DNA from: Nostoc edaphicum CCNP1411
Lineage (GTDB): Bacteria; Cyanobacteriota; Cyanobacteriia; Cyanobacteriales; Nostocaceae
NCBI RefSeq assembly: GCF_014023275.1
Contig: NZ_CP054698.1
Span: 1,798,001 to 1,862,000 of the forward strand
Direction of reading: 5' to 3'
Length of the DNA: 64,000 bases
A model generated the notes under the pieces. That model saw nothing but the letters and a program-made list of their open reading frames with translations. It was not told the origin of the DNA and did not search any database. This document shows, one piece after another, positions 1-9,253 of the stretch. Within the stretch, counting starts at the first letter, position 1. Every line of letters starts with the position of its first letter. The position numbers were made by a program, and so were the translations under genes.

Positions 1-1868
1 GAAAAGCCAGCTTACATGGCGTTTCTGGCACTTTCCTGTCGCTGTGGATTGTTTTGTGGTCTTTTGCTGGTTCTACTGGTAGTTGGTTGTTATCCAATAG
101 CAAGCTGCGGATTCCCGGTGGCAAAATTCTTTGGGCAACTGTAGGCATCAGTGGAACCTGTGTATGGGGTGGCTATGGGATGTTTTTGCATGGTGTTTTA
201 ATTCCGGTAACACCCGCCTTAGCTGCGTTTATCGGTAGTGTGATTGCCACAACAAATGCCTATAAACAGCGGAAGTTAGAAGAAACAAATCGCCAACTAG
301 AAATTGCCAACAGTCAACTCTTGGATTATTCCAAAACCCTGGAGACAAAAGTCGAAGAACGCACTCATGAATTAGTTGAGGCAAAGCAAGCTGCCGATGC
401 TGCCAATCAGGCCAAGAGTGAGTTTCTCGCCAACATGAGCCACGAACTACGTACACCTCTCAATGGCATCCTTGGTTTTGCCCAAGTACTAGAAGGATCG
501 CCAAACATGACGGCTAAAAACCTCGAAGGAGTCAGCATCATCTACCAATGCGGATCGCACCTCCTAATGCTGATTAATGACATTCTCGATCTCTCGAAGA
601 TAGAAGCGAGGAAATTGGATTTGGTTGTCACCAGTGTGCATCTGCCCAATTTCTTACATGGTGTGACTGAAATTTGTGGTATCCGAGCTGAACAGAAAGG
701 GATTGGATTTAACGTATTAATTAGCGATCGCCTACCACTTGCCATTGAAGTCGATGAAAAACGGCTGCGGCAAGTGTTGATTAACTTGCTGGGCAACGCG
801 ATCAAATTTACAGATAGCGGTAGCGTAACGTTCAAAGTAGAGGTGCTGGGGACTGGGGACTGGGGACTGGAGAGCAAAGAAGCAGAGGAGCAGAGGGGTA
901 ATTTTTCACCAATCCCCAATCCTCAATCCCCAACAATCAAGATTCGTTTTCAGATTGAAGACACGGGTATTGGGATGTCACCAGACCAACTGGAAAAAAT
1001 ATTTTTGCCCTTTGAGCAAGTGGGTAAAGCAGGGCAGCGATCTGAAGGGACTGGCTTGGGATTGGCCATTAGCCAAAGAATTGCGGCATTGATGGGGAGC
1101 GGAATTCAGGTGCAGAGTCACCTAGGTGAAGGAAGTTTATTTTGGCTAGATTTGACAGTACCAGTACCACTGGCTCATGACTGGCATGGAGGAGCAATTG
1201 CCCCAACTACCCAGAAAATTACTGGGATTCGGGGTAGTGCGCCGCAGATTCTCATTGTTGATGACGATCGCAACCACTGTTCTATGTTGACCAGTTTGTT
1301 GCAAGAAATTGGTTGTCGAACCTTAGAAGCGAGCGATGGCAAAAATGGGCTACAGATGGCAACTGAACACAATCCAGATGTGATTCTGCTCGATTTAGCC
1401 ATGCCCAATATGGATGGTTTTGAACTAATGGTTCACTTGCAAGGAAATCCGCAAACCCGCTCTATTCCCATTATTGTCTCTAGTGCCAGTGTCTTTGAAG
1501 AAAATCGTCAGCGGAGTTTAGAGGCAGGGGCAACAGCATTCCTGCCCAAACCCCTCCAGATTGACGAACTACTTAATAGACTGCGATCGCTGTTAGGAGT
1601 GGAGTGGATGTATGCCAAATCTTCGTCTCAGCAGCCGTCTCCCAAAGCTGAATGGGTTCTACCATCTGAGGATATTTTGCAACAACTCTATCATCTGGCA
1701 ATGATGGGAGATATCTCAGCGATCGAGGGAATGGTAGGGGAACTGGTTGAGCATAACAGTCAGCTAGCTCCCTTCGCGGCAGAGTTAAACAAACTCACTG
1801 CCAATTTCCAAACCGGAAAAATCCGTAAGTTCCTCAAATCATTTGTCACAACGGAGTTACATCCATGA
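1..1868 (+). CDS. CHASE2-type hybrid sensor histidine kinase, 5' end outside window
   Basis: The reading frame is open from the first bases of the window, so the TTG at 54 is only the first possible start inside it and the gene begins upstream. The visible part has two or three hydrophobic segments, as follow a periplasmic CHASE2 domain, then a coiled coil (about residues 70-115 counted from 54). Next come a HisKA box [13 protein letters not shown] with phospho-acceptor His about residue 130, an HATPase domain (N box [10 protein letters not shown]1 box DTGIGM), and a receiver domain with acidic cluster VDDD, phospho-acceptor Asp in LLDLAMP and the later Lys in PKPLQ. About 30 residues (264-296) between the N and G1 boxes are translated STRR heptamers (GGGGACT), a loop insertion that keeps frame. 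The CHASE2 assignment is inference because that domain is not visible. The stop overlaps the next gene by ATGA. Confidence 0.85.
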   Translation, partial: KASLHGVSGTFLSLWIVLWSFAGSTGSWLLSNSKLRIPGGKILWATVGISGTCVWGGYGMFLHGVLIPVTPALAAFIGSVIATTNAYKQRKLEETNRQLEIANSQLLDYSKTLETKVEERTHELVEAKQAADAANQAKSEFLANMSHELRTPLNGILGFAQVLEGSPNMTAKNLEGVSIIYQCGSHLLMLINDILDLSKIEARKLDLVVTSVHLPNFLHGVTEICGIRAEQKGIGFNVLISDRLPLAIEVDEKRLRQVLINLLGNAIKFTDSGSVTFKVEVLGTGDWGLESKEAEEQRGNFSPIPNPQSPTIKIRFQIEDTGIGMSPDQLEKIFLPFEQVGKAGQRSEGTGLGLAISQRIAALMGSGIQVQSHLGEGSLFWLDLTVPVPLAHDWHGGAIAPTTQKITGIRGSAPQILIVDDDRNHCSMLTSLLQEIGCRTLEASDGKNGLQMATEHNPDVILLDLAMPNMDGFELMVHLQGNPQTRSIPIIVSSASVFEENRQRSLEAGATAFLPKPLQIDELLNRLRSLLGVEWMYAKSSSQQPSPKAEWVLPSEDILQQLYHLAMMGDISAIEGMVGELVEHNSQLAPFAAELNKLTANFQTGKIRKFLKSFVTTELHP

Positions 1869-3166
1869 TCGCTGTTTCTGTCTCGAAACCCATACATATT
1901 TTGTTGGTGGATGACAATCCAAACAATCTCAAGGTACTATCTGAAGCGATTCAGGGGTGTGGCTGGAAAGCCCTCATGGCAACAGATGGGGAGTCAGCGA
2001 TCGAACAAACAGAATATGCCCGTCCCGATCTGATTCTCTTAGATGTGATGATGGCAGGTATTGATGGATTTGAAACTTGTCGCAGGCTGAAAACCAATCC
2101 CATCACTCAGAATATTCCGGTGATTTTCATGACTGCCCTGGCTGATTCTACAGATAAGGTGACAGGATTGGAAATTGGTGCAGTTGACTACATTACCAAA
2201 CCCTTTCAACAGGAAGAAGTCATTGCCCGTTTAAAATTACACCTGAAAATTTCCCATCTCACCCGGACATTAGAAGAACGTGTGCAAAACCGCACCGCAG
2301 AATTAACTCAATCTCTAGAGCAGTTACAACAAACCCAACTACAAATGATCCAGAGTGAGAAAATGTCCACTCTCGGGCAGATGGTTGCAGGTATTGGTCA
2401 TGAGATTAATAATCCGGTTGGTTTTATTGGCGGAAATATATCTTATATCGAGGAATATGTCAATAATTTGCTTCGCTTGGTGAGCCTCCAACAGCAGAAG
2501 CTAGCGCAGCTAGACCCGGAAATTCAAGAGCTTGTTGAAGAAATCGACTTGGAGTATCTGGCAGAGGATCTGCCGAAGCTACTGTCATCAATGCGCCAGG
2601 GAATTACCCGTCTTAAAGATATTAGCCTTTCTCTGAGAACTTTTACTCGCACAGATATTTCATCTCAGGTGGAGTTTCAGATTCACCAAGGAATCGATAG
2701 CACCTTAATGCTGTTGAAACATCGACTCAAAGGCAATGGCGATCGCCCTAAAATCCAAGTTGTAACACAATACGGTGAATTACCTGCAATTAGTTGCTAT
2801 CCCGGACAACTGAACCAGGTGTTCATGAATATTATCGCCAATGCGATTGATGCATTTGATGAACTCGATCAAAATCACTCCAATCAAGAGATTACTGCTT
2901 ATCCGAACACCATCACCATTACCACATCAGTTGATTCTCAGCAACAAACCGTCACAATTTGCATCCAAGATAACGGCCCCGGTATGCTTGCTGAGGTGCA
3001 AGCTAGAATTTTTGAGCAATCTTTCACAACCAAGGCTGTGGGTAAGGGAACCGGGCTAGGATTAGCTATTAGCCACCAAATTATTGTTGAGAAACACAAT
3101 GGAAAAGTGAACTGTTTGTCAATCCCCGGTGAGGGGACAAAGTTTATTATTACTCTGCCCATTTGA
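1865..3166 (+). CDS. Response regulator-histidine kinase (REC + HEINNP-type kinase)
   Basis: The N-terminal receiver domain (about residues 10-125) has the VDDN acidic pair, phospho-acceptor Asp60 in LLDVMM and Lys in TKPF. A coiled coil ([11 protein letters not shown] onward) leads to a kinase core with H179 in [10 protein letters not shown], a variant H-box common in soluble cyanobacterial kinases. The HATPase region has N box [16 protein letters not shown] and [11 protein letters not shown]. There are no membrane segments, so it is cytosolic. The start ATG overlaps the stop of the preceding kinase by four bases, which implies translational coupling. It is probably the phosphorelay partner of that kinase. 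Stimulus and output are unknown. Confidence 0.9.
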   Translation: MIAVSVSKPIHILLVDDNPNNLKVLSEAIQGCGWKALMATDGESAIEQTEYARPDLILLDVMMAGIDGFETCRRLKTNPITQNIPVIFMTALADSTDKVTGLEIGAVDYITKPFQQEEVIARLKLHLKISHLTRTLEERVQNRTAELTQSLEQLQQTQLQMIQSEKMSTLGQMVAGIGHEINNPVGFIGGNISYIEEYVNNLLRLVSLQQQKLAQLDPEIQELVEEIDLEYLAEDLPKLLSSMRQGITRLKDISLSLRTFTRTDISSQVEFQIHQGIDSTLMLLKHRLKGNGDRPKIQVVTQYGELPAISCYPGQLNQVFMNIIANAIDAFDELDQNHSNQEITAYPNTITITTSVDSQQQTVTICIQDNGPGMLAEVQARIFEQSFTTKAVGKGTGLGLAISHQIIVEKHNGKVNCLSIPGEGTKFIITLPI

Positions 3167-3273
3167 CCGAAACAGAAAAATACCCTTTAGATTCTTATTT
3201 GGAGTATAGCGATCGCCTCTAGGACATTTAAGAATCTAAATGAGAAGTGCGTCAGTGTAGGTATGGCTAATTC

Positions 3274-3465
3274 TCAATTCCGACGAAAATTTCTCTTGCG
3301 TTGTTTGTGCCTTGCGACTTCCTTGCGCTTGTGTTTTTCCAAAGGCGTTTCAAAGTGACGATGCTTTCTCATATCTGGAAAAATACCAGCTTTGGAAACT
3401 TCCCTCTTAAATCGACGCAAGGCTGACTCAATTCCTTCATTTTCGCCCACAAATACTTGGGTCAT
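3274..3465 (-). CDS. rpsU: 30S ribosomal protein bS21
   Basis: The 63-residue basic protein has the S21 pattern: [20 protein letters not shown] at the start, then an Arg/Lys-rich tail ([19 protein letters not shown]). Length and composition fit cyanobacterial bS21, which sits on the small subunit near the anti-Shine-Dalgarno region. It lies downstream of the RNA-binding protein gene on the same strand, an arrangement known from Anabaena rbp loci. A hairpin with a T-run between the two genes suggests that part of the upstream transcription stops before rpsU. Confidence 0.93.
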   Translation of the reverse strand: MTQVFVGENEGIESALRRFKREVSKAGIFPDMRKHRHFETPLEKHKRKEVARHKQRKRNFRRN

Positions 3466-3512
3466 TTTTATCTCCTACTTAATTGATACTAGGCACTTTT
3501 AACAGGAAAGGC

Positions 3513-3600
3513 ACTTTTCCTCCTGCCTCCTACCTCCTGACTTCTGCCTTCTCCCAAGGGGAGACGCTAAAAGCGATCTGCCTTCTGCCTCCTTCACGCC
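3513..3600. repeat. STRR-type degenerate heptamers (CCTGCCT/TTCTGCC)
   Basis: Repeats of the CCTCCTGCCTCC and CTTCTGCCTTC type fill most of the space between rpsU and the upstream RNA-binding protein gene. The short frame crossing this stretch is low complexity and I do not consider it coding. Confidence 0.7.
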
Positions 3601-3618
3601 ATCCAGTAGACCGGAGCG

Positions 3619-3651
3619 CAAAAAGGGCAGATAATAATTCTGCCCTTAAGA
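3619..3651 (-). terminator. Intrinsic terminator/attenuator between the RNA-binding protein gene and rpsU
   Basis: A perfect 9-bp stem (AAGGGCAGA / TCTGCCCTT) with a 7-nt loop is followed, in the minus direction, by a run of Ts. It lies 30 bases downstream of the RRM gene stop and before rpsU, so it could end most transcripts while letting some continue. Confidence 0.6.
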
Positions 3652-3680
3652 CGTTAAAACTTAATTTTTGATCTTAAAGT

Positions 3681-4001
3681 TTAGTAGCGATTTCTGTTAT
3701 ATCCGCCGCCACCACCACTGTTGCCTCGGTTTCCACCACCAAAGGAACCGCCTCTATCTTCTTTTGGTTTAGCCTTATTTACTTTGAGATCGCGTCCCAT
3801 CCACTCAGCACCATCAAGAGCATCAATGGCAGCTGTTTCTTCAGCTTCTGTGCCCATCTCTACGAAAGCAAAGCCGCGTGGACGTCCTGTTTCACGGTCA
3901 GTAGGCAACTGAACCCGTTTTACAGTACCGTGTTCGGCAAAAACAGAATTGAGGTCTTCTTGTGTGACCTCGTAGGATAGATTACCTACATAAATTGACA
4001 T
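3681..4001 (-). CDS. rbp: RRM-type RNA-binding protein, glycine-rich tail (Rbp family)
   Basis: The 106-residue protein is one RNA-recognition motif: RNP2 IYVGNLS at residues 3-9 and RNP1 RGFAFVEM about residues 43-50. A Gly/Asn/Arg-rich tail (GGGNRGNSGGGGGYNRNRY) follows. This is the layout of cyanobacterial RbpA1-type proteins, which bind single-stranded RNA and are often cold-induced. The roughly 280-base leader upstream is longer than needed for a simple promoter and could carry the cold-responsive 5' UTR described for this family; that is inference. The next gene on this strand is rpsU. Confidence 0.92.
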   Translation of the reverse strand: MSIYVGNLSYEVTQEDLNSVFAEHGTVKRVQLPTDRETGRPRGFAFVEMGTEAEETAAIDALDGAEWMGRDLKVNKAKPKEDRGGSFGGGNRGNSGGGGGYNRNRY

Positions 4002-4352
4002 GCATTATCTCCAAAATCATAGGTGTGTAGAGATTTAGATTTCGGAGACAAGCTTGTTAAGACCAAAAGGGAAAAGCCTGTCAATACTAAAAACAAACAC
4101 TGTAACCGAATTTTATTCTCACTTGATTACCTTAGCACATCATTCAGTTCTTACCCACCGTAAAAAAGGAAGTACTAAGAGTTCAGAGGGCTACGGGCGG
4201 GATTAGGCATGGGGCATGGGGTATTGGGCATTGGGGATTAGGAAGAATTTAGTCCCCAGTCCCTAATCCCCAGTCCCCTCATGATATTAATTAGCAGAAA
4301 TTCCCCAAATAATTGCAAAATAAATGCAGTTCGTCATTGTTACTACCTGGAA
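4002..4352. other. Intergenic region with rbp leader and an STRR patch
   Basis: The left half is the presumed leader and promoter of the minus-strand RNA-binding protein gene. The part from 4207 to 4280 consists of STRR heptamers (GGGGCAT, GGGGATT, then CCCCAGT), which can fold back on themselves. No further gene was seen. Confidence 0.5.
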
Positions 4353-5747
4353 ATGCCGACTACACTTGCTGACGCCCAAAATTTACTTTCTGACCTGATC
4401 GCCCGCTATTCACAGCGTGTAGATTATCTGATGATTCGCCTTGAAGAAGCAGAAGGGACTGATATCTTGTTGCGTGGCGACAAGGTAGAAACTCTCAGTG
4501 AAGGCATCTCCATTGGTGGACATATTCGCGCTTGTTATAAAGGTGGATGGGGTTTGAGCTGCTTTAACCAACTGGCGACAATTAAGGATCGTATTGAAGA
4601 AGCGATCGCAGCTGCGCGGATGGTTGGTGATGAAGAAACTTTACTTGCACCCATTGACCCGGTGCAAGCAGTATGCACTCTCCCACTAAAAGGTACTGAT
4701 CCCCGCAAAATCTCCCTCTCGAAGAAAAAACAATTGTGCGATCGCTATGCCCAATTGCTCAAAAGCGTTGATGGCCGGGTTACCACTACCTCGGTACGCT
4801 ATGGAGATAGCGCCCAAAAAGTGATCATAGCTACCTCAGAAGGCACTTTGATCGAGCAATCTTGGGTGGATATGGAAATGCGCTTTGCCGCCACCGCCAG
4901 AAATGGCGAAACCGTACAAACTGGACGGGAAACTACTGGCTCTCGCAAAGCTTACGAAGATTTAACTGATTTGGATGAACAGGTAAAAAGTGCAGCTCAA
5001 AGAGCGATCGCCGCTTTATCTCTACCATCGGTGAAAGGTAATACTTACACCGTAGTCATTGACCCAATTCTCACGGGTTTATTTGTCCACGAAGCCTTCG
5101 GACATCTTTCTGAAGCTGATATGGCTTACGAAAACCCCGATCTCCTGGAAGTTATGACCATTGGACGGCGGTTTGGCCCAGACGAACTCCAAATTTTTGA
5201 TGGTGCGGCCCCAGAGGGACATCGCGGCAGCTATTTTTATGACGATGAAGGTACACCTGCTACTACAACTCAACTAATTAAAGATGGAGTTTTAGTTGGA
5301 CGTTTACATTCTCGTGAAACCGCTGGCAAATTGGAGGAAGCACCCACGGGGAACGCACGCTGTCTCAACTATCACTTTACTCCCATTGTGCGGATGACAA
5401 ATACCTGGATTGAACGCGGTAAAACACCAGTCGAAGACTTATTCACCGATATCAAAGAAGGAGTTTATGCTCGTAATTGGTTGGGTGGGATGACGAATGG
5501 AGAAATGTTCACCTTTAGTGCTGGGGAAGCGTGGATGATTAGGAACGGCAAAATTGCTGAACCTGTGCGGGATGTGACGCTTTCAGGAAATGTATTCCAA
5601 ACATTAGCGGATATTGAAGCACTTGGTGATGATTTTTACTGGGATGAATCCGGCGGTTGTGGAAAGGGAGGGCAAAACGGCCTGTCGGTGGGTTGTGGTG
5701 GCCCTAGTCTCCGAATTCGAGATGTAGTGGTTGGCGGGGAAACGTGA
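4353..5747 (+). CDS. tldD: TldD/PmbA-family metalloprotease, TldD type
   Basis: The 464-residue protein (from ATG 4353) carries the TldD zinc motif HEAFGH in a VHEAFGHLSEAD context. It also has the conserved C-terminal block GGQNGLSVGCGGPSLRIRDV. TldD forms a heterodimeric protease with TldE/PmbA that degrades unfolded peptides and processes modified peptides. I prefer ATG 4353 (MPTTLADAQ) to the in-frame ATG at 4281, because residues between the two are not family-like and the earlier ATG touches STRR sequence. No pmbA partner is adjacent. A 13-bp stem follows the stop. Confidence 0.9.
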   Translation: MPTTLADAQNLLSDLIARYSQRVDYLMIRLEEAEGTDILLRGDKVETLSEGISIGGHIRACYKGGWGLSCFNQLATIKDRIEEAIAAARMVGDEETLLAPIDPVQAVCTLPLKGTDPRKISLSKKKQLCDRYAQLLKSVDGRVTTTSVRYGDSAQKVIIATSEGTLIEQSWVDMEMRFAATARNGETVQTGRETTGSRKAYEDLTDLDEQVKSAAQRAIAALSLPSVKGNTYTVVIDPILTGLFVHEAFGHLSEADMAYENPDLLEVMTIGRRFGPDELQIFDGAAPEGHRGSYFYDDEGTPATTTQLIKDGVLVGRLHSRETAGKLEEAPTGNARCLNYHFTPIVRMTNTWIERGKTPVEDLFTDIKEGVYARNWLGGMTNGEMFTFSAGEAWMIRNGKIAEPVRDVTLSGNVFQTLADIEALGDDFYWDESGGCGKGGQNGLSVGCGGPSLRIRDVVVGGET

Positions 5748-5751
5748 ACTA

Positions 5752-5789
5752 TCCACCGCGATACTGAAAATACTACGTATCGCGGTGGA
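5752..5789. terminator. Strong hairpin after tldD
   Basis: A perfect 13-bp stem (TCCACCGCGATAC / GTATCGCGGTGGA) with a 12-nt loop starts four bases after the tldD stop. No T-run follows, so it may be a 3'-end stabiliser or a weak terminator. Confidence 0.45.
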
Positions 5790-5971
5790 CTTACGGTTGA
5801 CCCAATGACCAATGACTACTTAATCAATTTGCTAGCTAAAAAGCGACGTTACGCACATAGGTTTTAATATCCTCTAATTTTGCACTAATGCTGAAGTTTT
5901 TAAATGCCTCAACATCCCTCCCAAGTATGAAAAAAACTCACAACTCTAGGTAGTAGCGCCAGTAGTTGAAG

Positions 5972-6637
5972 ATGGCTAACCTAGATACAGATATTAGACA
6001 TTCACTCTGGCTTAATTCACTACATCAATCCTCCGTGGCGCGTGCTGGGGATTTACTGCCTGTCTGGATAGCCTTAATTAAACGTTCCTTAGCACAGCGA
6101 CAGAATATGAAAGCAGATCAACTCCTGAAAAACTATGCCGCAGGTGTCAGAGATTTTACTGGTGTCAACTTGAGCGAGGCAAACTTAAGGGAAGCTAATC
6201 TCAGTGGCGTAATTTTAGATAGAGCAATTTTAGATGGAGCTAATCTGAGTCACGCTAATTTAGCCCACGCCAGTTTGATTGAGACAGACTTAAATGGAGC
6301 AGATTTGAGCAATGCTAACCTCAGTGGTAGCAACTTGAGCGGAGCTATCTTGGATGGAGCTATCTTGGATGAAGCAGCAATGGAAGGAGCTAATTTGAGT
6401 CAGGCTAATTTGACGGTTGCTAAACTGATTGACACTAACTTGAGTGAGGCGGATTTGCAGGAAGCAAGCTTGATAGCGGCAAATCTAGATGGAGCTGATT
6501 TGAGTGGTGCAGACTTAACTGTAGCCGACTTATCCCAGGCTAATCTCACTCAAGCAGATTTGAACCAGACAAATTTGAGCGGAACAAATTTGGAGGGAGC
6601 CAATACAGAAGGAACAATCTTAGATGAGAATGTGTAA
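5972..6637 (+). CDS. Pentapeptide-repeat protein
   Basis: After about 60 N-terminal residues, the remaining 160 are almost entirely A(D/N)LXX pentapeptides (ANLSGVILDRAILDGANLSH and so on), which fold into a right-handed quadrilateral beta helix. Members of this family are abundant in cyanobacteria, and most have no known function. There is no signal peptide or membrane segment. A TTG at 5966 is an alternative start; ATG 5972 gives MANLDTDIRHSLW. A long repeat region follows the stop. Confidence 0.88.
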   Translation: MANLDTDIRHSLWLNSLHQSSVARAGDLLPVWIALIKRSLAQRQNMKADQLLKNYAAGVRDFTGVNLSEANLREANLSGVILDRAILDGANLSHANLAHASLIETDLNGADLSNANLSGSNLSGAILDGAILDEAAMEGANLSQANLTVAKLIDTNLSEADLQEASLIAANLDGADLSGADLTVADLSQANLTQADLNQTNLSGTNLEGANTEGTILDENV

Positions 6638-6689
6638 CATCTCTCACTGCTAAATCGCATTACCAACCATAGCGGCGGGATATAAGAGG

Positions 6690-6990
6690 CTAATTTAGGC
6701 ACTTTTAGATCCCCTCTAACCCCCTTTAAAAAGGCTACGGTGTACATACAAGTCGAATTACCCCCCTTAATCCCCCCTTGTCAAGGGGGAAAAAGAAATC
6801 TAGCTCCCTCCCCTTTGCAAGGGGAGGGTTAGGGTGGGGTAAAACCCTGGTTAATCAGCTATTTCAGACTTGTGTGTACACCGTAGCTTAAAAAAGTGGG
6901 AACTGGAATCAAAGTCTCCCAATTTATCGGGAGATTTAGAGGGATCTAAAACTTTTAATACCAACAAAAGGACTTTTCAAACATCCCCTT
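6690..6990. repeat. Long inverted-repeat element hosting an inserted mini-element
   Basis: The arms CACTTTTAGATCCC(C) and GGGATCTAAAACTTTTAATACC, ending ACTTTTCAAACATCC, match the intact element at 47361-47522. Here the element is interrupted by the CTACGG mini-element, whose removal restores a continuous CCCCCTTTAAAAAG-type stem. No coding potential was seen. Confidence 0.65.
6734..6887. mobile_element. MITE family 1, copy 1 (154 bp)
   Basis: The ends are GCTACGGTGTACATACAAGT and its inverse ACTTGTGTGTACACCGTAGC. The flanks are TTAAAAAG on the left and TTAAAAAAG on the right, an 8-bp target duplication with one base difference. The interior is a set of C/G-rich stems (CCCCCTTAATCCCCC; CCCTCCCCTTTGCAAGGGGAGGG) similar to copy 4, which is also 154 bp. 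There is no coding capacity, so movement would need a transposase supplied in trans. Confidence 0.8.
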
Positions 6991-7000
6991 AGCCAATTGT

Positions 7001-8620
7001 CTAGAAGTTTAAAATATCTAATGATTCTTCGATTTCTAAATCTACGATTCTTTCTCGTGTATCTTTGAGTGCTTCTAGCTTACCTTCTTTACGATATATA
7101 TCTGCTGCTTTTTGAAAGTCTTCAATTGCTCCCTGTTTATCTGTGATTTCTAAACGAATATTGCCACGATTGTAATAAGCGTCAGCATAATTTGAATTAA
7201 TCTGGATTGCCTGAGTATAATCTTCAATTGCTTTCTCAAAATCTCCTAAATCTGAACGAGCATTACCACGGTTGTAATAAGCATCGGCATAATTAGGATT
7301 CATCTGAATTGCTTGAGTATAATCTTCAATTGCTCCCTCAAAATCTCCTAAATCTGAACGAGCATTACCACGTTTTTTATAAGCTATGGCATCTTGAGGA
7401 TTAATCTTGATCGCTTGGGGAAATCCCGGTTGAGATCCTAATAAATAACGAGCAATTCCACGGTTTTTATAAGCATCAGCATAATGGGGGTTAATTTTAA
7501 TGGCTTGGGTATAATCCTCAATTGCTCCTTGGTTATCTCCTACATGAGAACGAGCTTCAGCCCGATTTTTATAGGCTACGGCAACATTAGGATTAATTCT
7601 AATAGCTTGGGTATAATCGTTAATTGCTTCTTCTAATCGACCCAGTTGATATAGGGCTAAACCTCGTTTATTGTAAGATTTTGCATCATTAATATTTATC
7701 TGAATTGCCTGAGAATAATCCGCGATCGCAGCTTCATAATCTCCTATTTGATAATGCGATAAACCTCTTTTGTAATATAAATCAAAATCAGTATAATTAG
7801 CTTTTAACCCTTGATTGTAGTTGGTAATTGCGTTCGTATATTCTCCTTTTTCAAAACATTCATCACCTAATTTTGCATAAAGTATATTTAAATCTTCATC
7901 ACGATATTCAGGTTTAAAATAAGATTTTAATATCTGATTATTAGTTGGCTTAGATAGAATTTCCTGTTTCGGAAGATATTTATAAATTGGTGGTTGTTGC
8001 CTAGAAGAATTATTTATAGAAGATTGTAACTGTTCTAAATAGCACCATAAACCACCACCATATAGTAATTGTTCTATTCCAAAGGAAATTTTACCAGTCT
8101 TCAACTTAATCATCCGAGTCGGGAGAAAGCCAGCCAAAAAAAGGTGATACTCAGATTGTGCTTCACTCACATCCTCTTGAATCAAAATGCAAACTACAAC
8201 TGCATTTTTTTCGACCTCTTCAGAACTAATTGACCATCTTACTCTGTCAATTCGACCATGACGAGATTTAACCTCAATACCAATAGATGGGTCAGAAGTC
8301 AAGGTAAAATCTATATTGCCATCACCCCCGAATCGCTTTTCATAATCGACTTCGGTAATAAAATCAGCTAAACGTTCTTTGACAACTTCCTCACCCAACT
8401 TACCTTTGAGATAACTAATAAAAACATCACGGACTGGTAAAACACGCTTATATTTCTCAGCCATCAGCCAGCAAAATTCCCGTAATGCCCTTAACCTTTC
8501 TCCAGAGATCACAGTTAATTCACTATATTGACCTTCTGTTTCACAATGAAGCAGAGAACCAGATGTTAACCTTTTAATAAAATCAGACTGTAGCGATCGC
8601 AGTAGTGTAATCCAGTCCAT
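7001..8620 (-). CDS. Nuclease-like domain fused to a TPR array
   Basis: The 539-residue protein has an N-terminal region with a PD-(D/E)XK-like core: D104 in GNIDFTLTSD, then E116 and K118 in IGIEVKSRHG, with surrounding beta-strand pattern. From about residue 250 it is a TPR array with consensus YYNRGNARSDLGDFEGAIEDYTQAIQ, seven or more repeats. One repeat (IARYLLGSQPGFPQAIKINPQ) has lost about nine residues. Nuclease-like domains joined to TPRs occur in cyanobacterial accessory proteins, possibly as defence or DNA-processing factors, but the function here is unknown. It is a single gene with no same-strand partner, and its AT-rich codon use differs from thrB and ndhD nearby. Confidence 0.82.
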   Translation of the reverse strand: MDWITLLRSLQSDFIKRLTSGSLLHCETEGQYSELTVISGERLRALREFCWLMAEKYKRVLPVRDVFISYLKGKLGEEVVKERLADFITEVDYEKRFGGDGNIDFTLTSDPSIGIEVKSRHGRIDRVRWSISSEEVEKNAVVVCILIQEDVSEAQSEYHLFLAGFLPTRMIKLKTGKISFGIEQLLYGGGLWCYLEQLQSSINNSSRQQPPIYKYLPKQEILSKPTNNQILKSYFKPEYRDEDLNILYAKLGDECFEKGEYTNAITNYNQGLKANYTDFDLYYKRGLSHYQIGDYEAAIADYSQAIQININDAKSYNKRGLALYQLGRLEEAINDYTQAIRINPNVAVAYKNRAEARSHVGDNQGAIEDYTQAIKINPHYADAYKNRGIARYLLGSQPGFPQAIKINPQDAIAYKKRGNARSDLGDFEGAIEDYTQAIQMNPNYADAYYNRGNARSDLGDFEKAIEDYTQAIQINSNYADAYYNRGNIRLEITDKQGAIEDFQKAADIYRKEGKLEALKDTRERIVDLEIEESLDILNF

Positions 8621-8914
8621 TTATATTTCTGCGAATCTTTTGATGAGATTATTCTATTAAAATATCCATTCGGCGTAAACCTTTTAATTACCTTGTCGGA
8701 TTTACATCAGTTTTAAAGGTGCAACTATGTCTGATTATGCCAGAGTTTGAGAAGTTGGGAGAGTGCGATCGCTGGGAATAATACATGAAATCGCAAATGA
8801 TCCCAACCCCAAGCTAAAGCCTCTCACCGACTCCATTACCCTCTCCTAGCTTGCCTACGATGTACACACAAGTCGCAAAAAGATCAATTTCTCATTGTTC
8901 TCTCGTTTATCTCC

Positions 8915-9118
8915 TTCCTATGCAGAGCATAGGAATGCCTGATTAGAGGCAGAGCCTCTAGTCATACCAATTTGAAAAAAGAATGCGACAAATAGACCAT
9001 TTGTAGAGACGCGATTCATCGCGTCTTTACCCAAGGATGTGTTGCAATCATTAATTTAACTGGTATCAGATATTGAGTCAGAGACTCAATGAATGCATTC
9101 CCAGTCGGAGACTGGGAA
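8915..9118. repeat. Array of four perfect hairpins with constant AGA/GGA loops
   Basis: Four palindromes: TTCCTATGC-AGA-GCATAGGAA (8915-8935), TAGAGGC-AGA-GCCTCTA (8944-8960), ATTGAGTC-AGA-GACTCAAT (9072-9090) and TTCCCAGTC-GGA-GACTGGGAA (9098-9118). Stem sequences differ, yet each is perfectly complementary, and the 3-nt loop and the C/G closing pair are kept. The MITE family 2 copy lies between the second and third. Confidence 0.85.
8964..9066. mobile_element. MITE family 2, copy A (103 bp)
   Basis: It starts ATACCAATTTGAAAAAAG and ends TTTAACTGGTAT, with an internal GAGACGCGATTCATCGCGTC palindrome. A second copy of the same 103-bp length lies inverted at 33283-33385, and a partial one at 47525. 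Ends flanked by TA are compatible with an IS630/mariner-type target, which is inference. Confidence 0.75.
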
Positions 9119-9253
9119 CGAGGAAATGCTTATCAAGCTAGGTTTTTAGGACTTGTGTGTACACCGTAAGCTTGAAAGGGGTTCCTCTCTCTTGAACTGC
9201 CTTGTCTACGACACGCTGTTACGTTCGACCTTCTACCTCCTGAATCTAAAGTA

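Larger units (their letters stand above)
8856..9169. mobile_element. MITE family 1, copy 2 (degenerate, about 314 bp)
   Basis: The left end is CCTACGATGTACACACAAGT and the right end ACTTGTGTGTACACCGTA. A 6-bp direct repeat AGCTTG flanks it, shorter than the 8 bp seen at other copies, so the ends have decayed. The interior differs from copies 1 and 4: it carries the AGA-loop hairpin array and a nested family 2 element. Confidence 0.65.
8621..9253. other. Gene-free repeat region
   Basis: This region holds a large copy of MITE family 1, a MITE family 2 element inside it, and four perfect small hairpins. I see no protein-coding or tRNA-like sequence. Confidence 0.6.

Noticed and set aside
3483..3671. 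Short plus-strand frame of 62 residues
   Set aside because: It runs through CCTGCCT repeats and a terminator hairpin with no RBS.
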